Below are positions 28,801-43,800 of a DNA stretch of 64,000 bases, piece by piece. Source of the DNA: Bosea sp. F3-2 (GTDB lineage Bacteria; Pseudomonadota; Alphaproteobacteria; Rhizobiales; Beijerinckiaceae); contig NZ_CP042331.1 of NCBI RefSeq assembly GCF_008253865.1, positions 6,227,501-6,291,500 on the forward strand, given 5' to 3'. The position numbers were made by a program, and so were the translations under genes. The notes beneath the pieces are model-generated. The model searched no databases. It was not told where the DNA came from and worked only from the letters and a program-made list of their open reading frames with translations. The number at the start of each line of letters is the position of its first letter. Positions within the stretch are counted from its first letter, which is position 1.

Positions 28801-31800
28801 CGATAACAGCGGTGCAGCCGGCGTCGAGGCACAGGGCTCGGCGAACGCCAGCGCTGCGGACCTCGCGAGCGCAGGCGAGGTCGCGCCGCCGACGCCGGTC
28901 GGCAGCGGCGACGGCTCCCATACGGTGAACGGCCAGCCGGGCAGCATCAGCAACCCGGGGCTGACGCAGAATGTGCATCTGTCGCCGACGAAAGGCTCGG
29001 CCCAGGGCGTCATCGTCGCAGCGACCAGCAACGACGATATCGAGAGCTATTCCTTCGGCGTTGCCGGCGGCGGCACCTTCGCGGTTGCCGTTGCGGCATC
29101 GATCAACGTCGTCAACGCGACGACGACGGCCTATATCGCCGACGGTGCGGATGTCGATTCCGCGAACAGCGACGTGACGGTGGTGGCGGCCAACGACTTC
29201 CGTCATACGGCGGCCGCCGCAGCGGCCGCGATAGCCGGCACCGCCGCAGTCGCACCGGGCGTCGACGTGACGACCAGCGACAATCACACCAAGGCCGAAA
29301 TTCGCGATGCCAGCGTGACCGCCGGTAACGATGTGCGCGTCATTGCGACCGCGGCCGAGGATATCCTGCTCGTCGGCATCGGCATCGGTGGCGGCACGGT
29401 GGGCGTCGGCGGCGGCGTCAACGTCCTGTCGTTGAATGCCGAGACGGCTGCCACCGTTGGTGGCACGGTGCGGGCCGACGGCGATGTCGTCGTGCGGGCC
29501 CAGGACGACACCAGCCTGATGCTGATCGATGGCGGCCTTGGTGTCGGCTATGTCGGCGTCGGCTTTGGTGTCGGCGTCGTCGTCGTCGACAAGCATACCT
29601 CGGCGATCATTGCCGACAGCGCCGATGTCACGGCACTTGGACATGGTGCTGGCGAGACGGTCGTCAACGGCACCATCACCGGCTCGACCTTCAACACCAC
29701 TGAAGCGCATGGCGTCATCGTCGATGCCGCCTCGAGTGAAGACCTGTTCCATATGGCGATCGCCGGTGGCGGCGGCTTTATCGGCGCAGCAGGCTCGATC
29801 ACGGTCGATCTCATCAGTTCGGAGACCAAGGCCCGCATTGGCGATGCCGATGTCAACAAGAACGACAATGCCCTCGCTTCGTCGGCCCAGGACGTGTTCG
29901 ACAACGCGGCCAATCGCGCGACGATCCAGACCTATACGCTGAGCATCGCGGGAGGTGCCGGCGGCATTGGCGGGGCGGTCGATGTCGGCACGCTGAACAA
30001 CAACACCAGCGCATTGATCGATACCGGCGCCGATGTTCACGCGCGCGACGATATCAACGTCAATTCGGTCGCCTATAAGTCGCTCGATGGCGTTGCCATC
30101 AGCGGTGGCGGCGGCATCGTCGGCGTTGCCGGCTCGGTCTCGGTGTGGTCGATCGGTACCAAGCTCGACGGCACCTATGAGGACAAGAAGAACGACGGTT
30201 CCTCGAGCCCCGGGCAGAACTCCCTTGCCGGCGGCTCCGACAGTGTCAGCGACGAGGCAGACACACAGGCGACCGAAACCCGTACCAGCAGCATGAGCCA
30301 TATCTCGGCTCTGAAGAATGTGCAGGGCGGCAAGACCGGCGATCGCATTCAGGGCGGAACGAGCGGCGCGACGGGTTACGTCAACACGAGCAAGGCAGTG
30401 ACCACTGACTTCTCGAACCAGATCAGCGCAGCCCCGCCGATCATCGGGACCTCGGCGATCATCGCCAACAGCAGCTCGACGACGGCCGATGGCGATATCG
30501 GCGTGCGTGCTGCGGAAAGCGTCGATGTCGACACGACCACCGGCGGCATCGGTGGCGGCGCGGTCGGCGTGGCCGCTGGCATCAGCATTCTCAACCTGGC
30601 AACCAATGTCACGGCCGCCGGTGGCGGTGTCATGTCGGCCGGTGGGGCCATCGTCATTCACGGCGACATGCGCGAGAAATTGGAGGTCGACGCCTTCGCG
30701 GTTGGCGTGGGCGCTGTTGGTCTTGGCGCAGGCGTTGCGGTGATCAACGACGTCAGCACCAACACGGCCATGCTGAGCGACGGCGGCATCATTGCGAAGG
30801 CCGCGTCCGTCGAGATCAGCGCCACCACGGTGCAAACCGCCACGCATATCTTTGGCGGTCAGTTTACCGGCGGAGCGGCCGGCATCGGCGCTGTCTGGGT
30901 CGATGCCACCTTCGCTGGTTCGACCACCGCGAAAGTCGGCGCCGATGCCGAGATCGGCCAGACGGGCACGGTTGGCAGCCTGCAGATCACAGCGGATTCG
31001 ACGGTCGATGTCGGAGCGACGGTGGTCGGCGCCGGCGGGGGGGCAGGGCTGGCTGTCGGCGCCAATTTTGGCTTCGTCCGGGTGCAGCCAACCGTGACGG
31101 CCAAGATTGACGACGGGGCCGCGGTGACGACATCGGGCGCCCTCAACGTCGATGCCGACACGCATCATAATGCATCGGCAACGGTGACCGGCGCTTCGGT
31201 CGCCGGCGGTGTCGGTGTCGCGCTGAGCTGGACGAGCGTCACCATCGATCCGACGGTGACGAGCGCGCTTGGCCTCAATGCGGTGGCGCGCTCCAACAAT
31301 GCCGGCGTGAACTTTCGCGCGCGGCACAACGCCTCGCAAAACGATAGCGACAAGAAGGCTTACGCTTCGGCGATTGCCGCTGGCGGTGGCATTGGCATCG
31401 GGGCTGGGGCAGGCGCTCGCGCCGAAGCCATCAATTCGGCCAAGGTCAGCGCGACTGGCGGCAAGGGCTCCCAGCTCATCGCGGCGGATGCGAGTGGCTT
31501 CCTGTCGAACAATATCGGCAAGGCTGAGGCCCGCGGCTCGGGTGGTTCCGGCTCGCTCGGCGGCGCGATCGCGTTCATGAGCTCGACCGCCAAGGCCCAG
31601 GGCTCGAGCATCGTCACGTTCGACGGTACGGCGAGCGACAGCAATGGCCAGAATTCCCTGACGCTGAGTGCCAATGCCCAGCGCAGCGCTGATTCCTACG
31701 ACTTCGTGATCTCGATCGGCCTCATCCTCGGTGGCTCGGCGGCGCTTGGCGAAGCGTTCGCGGGCGGCGATACGCTTGCCACGCTCGACGCCGATGCCAG

Positions 31801-34800
31801 CATCGACATCGGCGGCGATCTGACGGTGACCACGGCGACGACCGACTTTGCCAAAGCCAAGGTTGAGGGCGGGGCGGGCGGGCTGATCGGCGGTTCGCTG
31901 TTGGATTCCCACGCGGAGACTGGCGGCAAGTCCGAGGCCAAGATCGTGACCGGCGCCAAGGTGCTGGGCGCTGCCAACGTCAAGGTCGAAGGCAATGGCT
32001 CCAGCACGGCGGCCGCGACGACAACGACCGCAACCGGTGGTGCCGTCTCGGCTGGCGGAGCGAAGGCGCGCGTCGATGTGAAGCCGATCGTCAACGCGCT
32101 GATCGGCGAGAGTGTCTCGATCACCGGCGTCGGCGGCTTCGTGAGCGTGAAGGCCGATCTCTCGCAAAGCGAGGGCGACGCCACCGCGGCCGTCTATGGC
32201 GGCGGCCTGGCCCAGATCGGCGGTTCGACCGCCACCGGCACGATCGATCCGACCGTGGCGGCTTCGATCGGCAAGAACGCGCATATCGAGGCGGGGGGCA
32301 GCGTCACGGTTTCCGCGGCGTCGCGTCGGACCGACAAGAGCGCTGACTTCGGTAACACGTTCAATGCCGACGCGTCCGGAACCCACGCGACCGACTACGA
32401 TAACGACGTCATCTTCTTCAACAGCCATGGCCTGGCGACCGGCGACACGGTCGTCTACCGCAGGAACAATAATTCGGCGATCACGACGTTCGGCGGTGGA
32501 ACGTTGACCGACGGCCGCGAATACACGGTCATCGTGCGCGGCGACAACACGCTCACGCTGGGCAACCAGTTCGATGGTGACGAAGTCGACGCGCTGAAGC
32601 TGTTCTATCTGAACAACGACGTGCAGGAGGGTGTCGACAGCGATCGCGACATGATCCGCTTCTCGACGCCGCATAAGTTCGTTACCGGCGACGCGGTGCG
32701 CTATGACACCGGGCTCGGCGCGACGACGATCGGCCTCGCTGAGGGGACCTATTACGTCCGTGTCATCGACGATTATACCGTGCAGCTCTTCGCCACCAAG
32801 GCGGAGGCCGAAGCCGCGCCGGCGCTCTTCGGCGTCGGCTCGGTCGCGTCCAACCGTATCGACATCGGCGGCTTCGCAGATGGCGATCGCGTCACCTATC
32901 GCGATCCTGCGCCGGTGCGGTTCCGCGCCAGCGGCGTTGATGCCGATCTTTCGAACAACCTGCCGAACGGCAGCTACACCGCTGGCAGCAATACGATCTT
33001 CATCGGCGCCAATACGTTCAATAACGGCGACAAGATCATCTACCATACGGACGGAACGCCGATTTCCGGCCTGCAGAACAATCACGTCTACTATGTGATC
33101 AAGGACAATGCTGATCCGCTGCGGATCAAGCTGGCGCTGACTCTGGATGCGACTGATCCAGACGATGCCGACGATGATGTCCCGATCACGCCGATTGCCA
33201 TCACGGGCAGCAATACGCTCGACGAGAACGACGCCAACAAGGTCAAGCACTGGCTGTCGCGCCCCGGTCTCGGCGAGCTGGTGGACGGCACCACCTATGT
33301 GGTCATCAATTCCGGAGCGGGCGGTTTCCAGCTGGCCGCGCCCGGCTCGAACACACCGCTTGATCTCTCGGATGTCGAACGAAGCGGCTTGTTCAGCTTG
33401 TCGAAGGCGGGCCTCGATCTTGCGGCGGCCTCCGGCAGCAATCCGCACGAGCTGATCATCGATATGACCAGTGGCTCGGGCAACCAGATCCTTTACGGGC
33501 CGGGTGACATCTCGTTGCGCGAGATTGCACCGCCCGCCGGCGACGGTACCTCGTCGGTCTCCGCCAAAGGCGGCGGTGGCGGCGGTCTGGCGATCGGCTT
33601 CCCGAGCTCGTCGATCATTGTGACGCCAAGTGTCACGGCGAATATCGGCGCCGACCTCGTCATCGCCGGCGATGACGTCGAGGTGAAGAGCTACGCCCAG
33701 GGCAAGGTCACCGCCTATACGGAAAACGCCGGTGGCGGCTTTATCCAGGTCGGTACGACCGACGCGACTGCAAAATTCAATGCCGAGAACAACGCCTTCA
33801 TCGGCAATGACCCCGGCAAGGATGGAACCGGCGTCGATATCGTCGCCAAGGGCGATGTCTTCGTGACGGCGCGGACCGATGCGGATGTGGCTTCGCGCGC
33901 CCGCTCGGTCGGTGGCGGCTTCCTGGCCTTTGCCGATTCCGACTCGCATGGCGCGATCGATCAAGGCGCTGCCGGCGTGTCGGCTGTGATCGGCAACAAT
34001 GCGACGGTCGAGGGGCGCGGCATCGCGGTCAACGCGGGCTATGACGCCGCGCGCTTGAGCGTGACGGCGCGCAGCGAGGCCGGCGGCTTCACCGGCACAT
34101 CGGTCGCCGATGCCTATGACAATAGCGGCCTGGCGGCTGCCGTCCGCATCGGCGCCGGCGCGAAGGTGGACGGGCGCGAGGGCGTCGATCTGCGCGTTCT
34201 CAACTTCAACATCTACGACAAGGACGGCGCGGTGGACGCCAGCGCCTCGTTCTATGGCCTCAGCATCCCGGTCGATGACGACCATGAGGACGGCACGCTC
34301 GACAGCAGCATCACCACCGACGACAACGCGCTGATCATCGCGGCGCCGCGCATTTCGGGCGACACCGCGCTCGACACGACCGATCTTGCGGCGCTGCCTT
34401 CACTCGCGCTGCTATCCGAGATCAACAGCCCCCGTGGCGGTATCGTCACGACCTGGGGCGCCGATGTGGTGCTGCAGAGCGGCCCGAGCCCGACGCTCGT
34501 CGTCAACAGCGCCGGCAAGGTCGTCAAGGCGGTCAACGTCACCGTCGACGGCGGCCATGGCGTCGATTACCAGACCAATGCCGGCTCGTTCAGCGTCGAC
34601 GACATCATCAACGACGATCGCGGCCAGGCGATGTTCAAGTCGAGCGGCGGCTCGATCAGCGAGGCGGACCCCACCGGCTTCCCGCTGTTCACCTTCCGCG
34701 ACACTTATCGCGACGTGACGCTGACGAACGAGTCCGACCGGACGATGGTCGTCAACAAGATCGAGGTCATCAACCGCACCGCGACGACGCCGGCGCACGA

Positions 34801-37800
34801 AGTCTTCATCCGGATTCCGACGGATATCGGCTTCGAATTCGACGTCACGCATGATTTCAAGCCGACGGTCGTCACCGTCGAGAATACGCGCCTCTCGGGC
34901 GGCGCGCCGGATATCCAATTCGCCGGCGACGTCAACAACCCGATCGGCATCACGCTGATCACCAACCAGCTCGGCAATATCTATTCGGTCGGCAACGGCG
35001 TGGTGCGCACCGATACCTTCGCGATCTTCGCCGCGACCGGCAGCGTCGGCACCGACGATGCTCACCGCCTGCGCCTGGAAATCGTCGAAAGCAACGATGG
35101 CCCGACCGGCGATGACCGCTATCGCCGGGTCGATGCCGCGCAGAACATCTATCTCGATGTTCGCGGCCTGCAGCGCCGCGCGCTTGCCGGCGCCGAGACC
35201 GCCGACAGCGGCTTCACCACCGACATCGACCGGCTGCAGGCCGGTGCCGACGTCAATATCCGCATCCAGCACGGCACGGATCAGACGACGCCGAGCACGG
35301 TCGACTATCAGATCGAGGTCGATCAGAGCGCCGTGGTGATCGCTCCTCAGCCGTCGGCGGTCGATACCGTGCGCACGCATTTCCGCTCGACCAACGAGCC
35401 GGGGGCGGTCACGCAAGCGTACCCGCTCGGCGTGTTCGGCACCGGCACTGCCGATACCAACGTCACCTATCTGGTTGGCGAGGCCTCCGACAATGCCAAG
35501 CGGATTATCGCGGGCAACGACATCGATGTGCTCGGCCCGACCAGCGGGGCGCTGACCCATTTCACCGCCTTCACCAACATCCTGGCGCTCGGCAATATCG
35601 ACGTCATCACCAAGGGCGACATCACCCTGACCGAGGTGACGGGTGACCTGCGCGTCGGGCGGATTGCCTCGATTGGGCGCGACGTCAATCTGCATTCACC
35701 GCGGCGCATTCTCGATGCGCTCAGCGGAACGCAGAACACCGGCGATCAGGGCGTCGGCATCGATGCCGACGTGACCGGCCGCAACATCACGATGACAGCG
35801 GGCGACAACGGCATCGGTGGCGTGGAAGGCCAGGGCGGCATCGGCACGCGCAGCAACTTCCTCGAAATCAACGTCGATGTGCTCGACGGCGTCGGGCCGG
35901 ATCTCGGCGTCTTGCGCGCCTTCGATACCGCCTCGGGCCTCAATACCGAGGGCATCTTCATCACCGAGGTGCTGCGTGCCGGTGATGTCGCGGCTGTTCT
36001 CGGGGCCGAGACCGCCGGCGACCTCAAGGTGCATACGGTCGATACCAAGGGCGACGTTACGCTGGCGACGCAGAATGGCTCGATCGTCGATGCGCGCAAC
36101 GATGGCGCCGGCGACGATGCGGCCGATGTCTTCGGCAATACGATCAACCTGTTCGCCCAGGGCGGCGGCATCGGCAGCTCGGCCGGCGCGCCGATCAATA
36201 ATGCGCAGGCGAACGGCAACAACGACCTTGAGATCGACTCGCAATTCTACGCCTCGGGCACCATTGGTGCGCGCGCGACGGGCGATATCTACGTCACGGA
36301 GGTCGATAAAGAGGCCGATGTCGTCCTGCTGCAATCGAGCGGCGGCAATATTCGCTTCACGGTCCGCGAGTCGGCCGTGCTCGGCGAGGACCTCAACCTG
36401 CTGCATTCCGGCTCGGTGCTGTTCGTGCAGAACCAGCCTGAACTCGTTGCCCAGGGCTTCATCAATGCGCAGAACGGCTCGATCCTGCTGCGGGTCGGCG
36501 ACAATGTGAACACGGACGCGAATGCGCGCATCGTTGCGGCGCGGAACGTCGATATCTATGGCGACTTCGCGCGCACGACCGGGCCGGTCTTCGATGTCGG
36601 CGACCCGGGCTACGGCACGATCATGCATCTCGCCGGCGAGATCACCGCGGGCCCGAACAGCGCCTATCTGACCCGGATCTTCGGCAATGCCGATGCCGAC
36701 ACGATCAATTTCGACCAGACCTATCTCGGCGGTCTGACGCGGGCCTACGGCAGCAACACGCCGACGCCGGCGGGTGGCTTCGCGCCGCTCGGCGACGGTG
36801 AGGATCTGTTCAACGTCAACCAGTTGCAGACGATGAATGTCGCTGGCGGCGACACGCTGACGCTCGACGGCCAGTCGGCGACCGACTTCTACGTCATCAG
36901 GACGACCGGATCGCAGGGCGCCGAGCGCGGCTATGTGATCAATGTGCTCGACTCGGGTGCGGCCGACGATGGCGTCGACATCCTCTCCGTCTACGGCGCC
37001 GATAGTCCGCTCAACGGCAAGTCCGGACCGAACACGCCCTATCCGACCGACGACATCTTCCTGCTGCGGCGGACGACGGCGCTGCCCGGCAGCGAGACGG
37101 CGGCGCGCAACGCCCTGTATCAGGACAGCTCGGCTTTCGTCGCGCTCCTGCACGGCTCGCTGACGCAGACGCAGACCAGCGACCCCTCCGGCGATGCGAG
37201 CCTGCGGCCGCAAGGCGTCCAGCGCATCAACTACGACGCGGCCATCAATGGGCGCCTCGAGGTTTTTGGCCAGGGCGGCAACGACTACTTCGCCTCGGAC
37301 GACAACGCCGCCATCACCACGCTCGACGGCGGGCTGGGCGACGACACGTTCCAGATCGGCCAGCTCTACGGCCTGCAGCGCGATGCGAGCGAGCATCTGT
37401 CGTCGCCGATCGGCAACACTTTTGGCGGCTCGCTGTCGCCGAAGGATGTGTTCGGCACGGTTGCGACCACGCGCGGCTGGCTCAGCCGCGGCAACAGCGA
37501 GGCTCTGCTCGCGGTCGGCGGCACCGGGGACGATACCTTCACCGTCTACAGCAACCAGGCTGCGACGCGCCTCGAGGGCAATGACGGTAACGACCTGTTC
37601 GTCGTCCGTGCCTTCGCGCTGGCTGAAACCACGGCGCAAGGCGAGATCGACTGGATCGATCCGGTCGCGCAGATCGCGCGGCCGAAGCTGACCAGCGGCT
37701 TCTCGACCGCTGCTGAGACCGACATCCGCACCGGCTCGGGCAACAACCAGGTCCAGTACAACATCAACGCCCCGGTCTCGATCGACGGCGGCAACGGCTT

Positions 37801-40800
37801 CGACAAGGTCGTCGTGCTCGGCACCGAATTCGCCGACCATATCGTTGTCACCGAGAATGGCGTCTTCGGCGGCGGCCTGACGGTCAGCTACGCCAATGTC
37901 GAGGTGCTCGAGATCGATACGCTCGAGGGCGACGACACGATCGATGTCCTGAGCACCGCCCCCGGCATGGCGACCCGTGTCATCGGCGGCCTCGGCAGCG
38001 ACTCGTTCAATGTTGCCGGCGACATGACCGGCGATGTGTTCTCACGCGATATCGAGGGCACCAGCGGCTCGATCAACCACGAGGTGCGCTCGGATGGTAC
38101 CGATTACGACGGCAAGTCGGTGCCCGGCATCGACGTCACGGTTGCGCGCGGCAACCAGGGCCAGGTCATCATCGACGAGAGCGGCGGAGTCAGCGACGGC
38201 TTCACCGATGTCCGCGAGGGCGGCGCAGCCGACAGCTACAGCGTCTATCTCGCGCAGGCCCCGACCTCGAACGTTTATGTCACCATCTCGGTCGCGGATT
38301 CCCCGCAGGACGAGCAGATCGCGGCGCTTCCGGATGGCGACCCGCGCCGGCAGCGTCCGCTCAGCAGCGGCCAGACGGTGGTTCTGTCGGAAGTGCCGCC
38401 GATCATCGCGGCGGTCGATTACGACCGGCACATGATCCTCAACGGCGTGCCGATCGACGTGCCCAAGCACTCCATCGTCATGGTGTTCACGCCGGCTGCC
38501 TGGGACAAGGCCCACGCGCAAAAGGTCAGCGTATCGGCGCTGGAGGACAATCGCGCCGAGGGCGATCGCGTCATCGTCGCCAGCACCTCGGTGCTCAGCG
38601 CCGATGCGAATTTCGACCATGCGGTGGTGCGCAACGTCGAAATCACCGTGCACGACAACGACCAGCCCGACATCGTCGTCACCCAGCTCGATCCGACGAC
38701 GCCTGCGCCGACCGTGTACGGCTATGCGACGGATCGCGACACCAAGGTCCTCGAGGGGGCGACGGTGGCGCAGGAGGTCGTCGACCTCTATGCGATCCAG
38801 ATTGCGACTGCTCCAGCGCTCAACGAGACGGTCACCATCCGGATCAACCTGTCGGATAACCAGCTGCGCCTGGCGAGCTCCGACAGCCGGTTCCAGATCA
38901 TCCGGGAAGCCGACGGCTTCGGGCCGGGCATCTATGCCGTGACCTTCGATCACAACAACTGGAACCAGCCGATCATTGTCGAAGCGCATGCGCGCTATGA
39001 CGTCGAGCCGGAAGACACGCACAACACCGCGATCATCCATACGATCGACGTGGTGGCGACGACCGATGCGAGCTACGATGCCGCGGCGGGACTGCTGTCG
39101 GACAAGCGCATCGACGTGCGCATCTATGACGATGAGAATCCTGGCGTCTTCCTGCAGGAAAGTGCCGGAAAGACTCTGGTCGTGGCCGGCGATACGGTCA
39201 ACGGCCCCGGCCCCGGCGATTCCTATACGATCCGCCTGACCAAGCAGCCGACCGATGAGGTGAAGGTCGTGCTGCGTACGGATGGCCAGACCGACATTCA
39301 GGTTGGCGGTCAGATCTCCTATGAGGCGATCGGCCGGGTCGTGCCGTCCGAGCTGTTCCATGGCTTCGTCTCGACCAGCGGCGCTACGATCACGTTGGCG
39401 CCGGGCTCGGAGCTGATGAACTTCCTGAACATGGGCTTCGCGCCTGGCCAGCTGATCCGCATCAGCGGCGCCGGCGCGCTCGACGGCGACTATACGATCG
39501 CGGCTGGCGCCGGATCGGTGACCGCCAATACGATCACGCTGACGAGCCCGATCGGCGCGAGCGGCCCGCTGTCGGATGTCTCGATCAGCCGCCTGGTCTC
39601 GCACGGCATCTTCACCGGCGATGTCAGCTACGACTTCGCCACCGGCAGCATCACCCGCACGGATGGCGGCAGCTGGCTGGATAACGGTTTCTTCGAGGGC
39701 CAGCTGATCAAGATCGGCGCCGACCCGGATCTCTACAAGATCGAGTCGTTCTCCAGCGCCAATGGCGGCGTGCTGAACGTCATGACCCTGACCGCCAAGG
39801 ACAAGCCCGCGGCGCTGTCCGGAGTGGTGACAGTCACGCAATGGGCGGCCGTCGCTCATTTCAGCACCGTGAACTGGGATGACCAGCTGACGGTGAATGT
39901 CGTCGCCGACCCGTTCTTCGATCTGGCGCCCGGGCGCGAGAACCTGAAGATCTTCTCCAAGCCCGATCATCTGCTCAGCGGCATTCGCGGGCCGCTGGCG
40001 ATCGAGGGCGGCACCACCGCGGCCGACCGTTCGCTGAAGGCGGCCGTGCTGCTGCCGGGCGAAGGCAATGCGCCATTCTTCCAGATCGCGCAGCAGCCGC
40101 CGGAGACATTCCAGATCGACACGCTGAACATCTACAATGATGGCAGCGCCGAGAATCTCTCCGGAACGCTGACCGCGACGGCGCTGACCGGTTTCAACAT
40201 GGGGCCGGATCTCGTCTTCCCGGTTCCTCCGGGCGGCATGCCCTTCGGCGAACCCTCGACCTTCCCGGGCGGCATCAGCTACGGCTCGATCGTCGTCGAT
40301 CCGGTGACCGGGCAAATCAATCAGGGCAATACCGAGAGCACGGTCGAGGTGGTCAACATCCTGCTCGGCCAGGGCAATGACCGGCTCGATATCCTCAGCA
40401 CGCTGGTGCCGGGGCCGGACCATAACGCCGATGGCAGCCTCGGCTCGGTCGCGGCGCATGGCGGCATCACCACGGTTCATGGCGGTGGCAATGCGCTGAT
40501 CTCCCGCAGCGGCGTGTTCGATGTGGCGCCGGGCGCAATCACCCGTGTCGATGGTCTCTCCTGGATCAAGGCCGGCTTCGCGGTTGGCCAGCAGATCACC
40601 CTGACGGGCGACTTCGCCGGCTCCTACACGGTGACGGGCTTTGCCGACTCGGCCAACGGACCCGCAAGCACGCTGCTCCTCAGCGGCCCGGCGAGTGGCG
40701 TGGCCTTGACGGCCGCGACCAACGCGAAGCTCACCGTCGCGGTCCGCGATTGGCTCAGCACCACCGGCGACTTCCAGCTGTTGTCCGACCGGATCATCCG

Positions 40801-43800
40801 CAAGGACGGTCTATCGTGGCAGAGCCCGGGCTTCGCCATCGGACAATCGGTGTCGATCACTGGCGTCACCGGCACGCGGGTCATCCTCGGCTTCGACAAT
40901 TCCGCCTTCGGCGACGGCACGGCCCTGCTGCTCGGTGGACCTGCATTGGTGCCGGCCGGCAATCTTGCTGGAACGGTCGCGGTCACGGATCGCTATGCGA
41001 TCGACCATGTCCGCGTCGGCGGCGACACCATCGTCGTCACCGGCGGCGCCGGCCCGAACTCGCCGCTGGTCGTCTATGGCGACACCACGCAGGACGGCGT
41101 CTGGTATGGCGGCAATCCGCATGCGCTCGCGCTGCACGATTTCGGTGCGAAGCCGATGCCGCACGAGGACGATATCGCGGTCACCAAGGTCGCGGCGAGC
41201 ATCGACCCGGTGACGCTGCAGACGATCGGCCAGATCGTCCGTGCCTCCGGGTCTTGGCTCGACTCGGGCTTCACCGTCGGCTCGCAGATCCTGGTCGATG
41301 GCAAGCTTGTCGGGCTGGTCCGCAACGTCACCGCGACGACATTGACGCTGATCGATCTCACCGCCGATTTCACGGCGATGAGCGATGGCGTGCATGACGT
41401 TGCCGTGAAGAACCGCATCGGCAACGGCGCCGATCACTTCATCTTCCCGCTCGCCAACCCGTTCAAGCTGGCGGGCAACGACATCATCGACGCATCGGCC
41501 CTGTTTGCCGGCGCGCCGGTCGGCAACCTGCCGTCGGTCGGGTTCACGGCCTATGGCGGCGCCGGCGATGATCTGATCATCGGCAGCCAGGCGGGCGATC
41601 ACCTGGCGGGCGGCTCCGGCCGCGACACGATCATCGGCAACCGCGGCGTCGACCACATCTATGGCGACTCCGGCGTCAATGTCGACGTCATCACCCGCCT
41701 GCTGTCGATCCCGACCATCAATGCGAGCGTCACGCCGAACCGCGACAGCCTCGTGGCTTCGACCGATGAGCTCTATGGCGATGCCCGCGGCTCGGTGCAG
41801 ACCGATATCTACGGCAATTTCGACGATGTGATCTTCGGCGACCATGGCCGCATCGATCAGGATGTGACCGGCGCTCGCGATACGACGAAGCCGATCCCGG
41901 CCAAGCTCCAGGGCATTCAGACGACGCTGTCGGCGCGGCTGGTGCAATCGCTGGAGACGCAGAACGGCGCCAGCGACATCATCTACGGCAATGGCGGCCA
42001 GGACATCCTGATCGGCGGCACCGGCGATGATGCGATCGACGGCGGCACCGGTGTCGACCTGATCTTCGGCGATCATGCCTCGCTCGATCGCTGGAGCCAT
42101 CTCGACAACTTCACCAGCCCGCGCTTCCAGGCGCTGAGCGGCACGCAGATCTATGCGACGACCGGCGCCAATACGGGCAGTGACCTGACCAACGGCGTCG
42201 CGCAGCTCGATCCGCGCGGCAATCTGGAGCCGCGCGTCAAGGCGGTGTGGGGCCCGGTCTGGGGCGACTATGTCATCACGCTGGTCGGCCACAGCGCCAG
42301 CGCGGAGGCGAATATCGCGGCCTATCGCGGCAACGACTACATCGCGGGCGGCGCCGGCGACGACACCATCTTCAGCGCCCTCGGCAACGATGTGGTGCAG
42401 GGCGACGGTTCGATCGACTATATCGCGCGCAGCCAGCGCGACGCCTCGGACCTCACCGGCTTCGTCTCGACGCTGGGGCGTGTCGGTGCGTTCCGGACGC
42501 CGAGCCCCAACGATCCGGTGGGTCCGCTGACCTGGTTCGCCTCGGTCGATCGCGCCGGCGACGGTCACGACTATATCGAGGCGGGCGGCGGCAACGATGT
42601 CGTCTTCGGCAATCAGGGCCAGGACGACATCATCGGCGGCAGCTCCGACCTTTACGACATGACGAACGGCGTGAGCTTCGTGCGCGACACCAATCGGGAC
42701 AAGCGCCCGGATGGGTCGGACCTGCTGTTCGGCGGCTCGGGAACCCATATCCTGCGCTCGGATATCGGCGACGCGGCGATCGCGGCGAACACCAACGTCA
42801 TCACCACGACGCCGGCTGGCCATGCCGCCGATTCGGACATGATCCTCGGCGACAATGGCGACATCTTCCGTCTGGTCGGCGTCAACAACACGCCGGCAGC
42901 CACGCCGACCTTCCTGACCTTCAACTACGACGACTACACCAACGCCCTGCCGGCGGCGCAGCAGACGCATATCGTTGTGCGGGCCGCGCGCCTGATCGAC
43001 TACACGCCGGGCGGCGTCGACTATAATCCGGTCGGCTTTGCCACCGACATCGGCGCGCGCGATGAGGTGCACGGCGAGTCCGGCGACGACTTCATCTACG
43101 GCATGGGGGGTGACGACGCCCTGTACGGCGACGGGCAGGACGACGACATCATCGGCGGCTACGGCAATGATTGGATCTCCGGCGGCGCCGGCGATGATGG
43201 TGTGATCGGCGATGACGGCCGCATCTTCACCAGCCGCAACAGCCTCAGCGCCGATCCGGCCAATCCGGGCTATCTGGTCAGCCTCGGCGAGTCGCTCTAC
43301 GGCATCGCGCCGCTGCGCCAGGTCGATACCGATCTGAAGAACACCAACGGGGATGTGCTGAACGAATTCATCTATACCCCCGGCAATATCCAGACCGCGA
43401 CGATCAATCTCAGCGGCGCGCTCAAGAAGACGGTCGACATCACGCCGTTCAGCTCCGACCCGACATGGGACGGCTCGACCGACGAGTTCGATATTACAGG
43501 CGGGCGCGGGGTCGGTGTCTCGAAGCACCACAATGACGACATCATCTATGGTGGCCTGGGGAGCGATTGGCTGCACGGTGGTTCCGGCGATGACGCGATC
43601 TCCGGCGCCGAAGCGCTGCCGCTCGCGGCTGCCGGCATTCCGGACGCCGTCCAGCCGACCAGCGTGGCCGGTATCCCGGGCGTTGTCTCGGTGACGAACC
43701 TGGTGATCTCGGGCTTCGACCGGCCCTACAACCCGGGCAATATCCTGGGCTTCGAGCCAGTCGATGCCGACGGGCAGCACACCGAACACCGCACCCGTAC

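Noticed and set aside
27380..34285. A 2,301-codon open frame on the minus strand opposite the giant gene
   Set aside because: It is rich in Arg, Asp, Gly and Ala with no domain or motif, as expected when the complement of GC-rich repeat codons stays open; the plus-strand gene explains the sequence.
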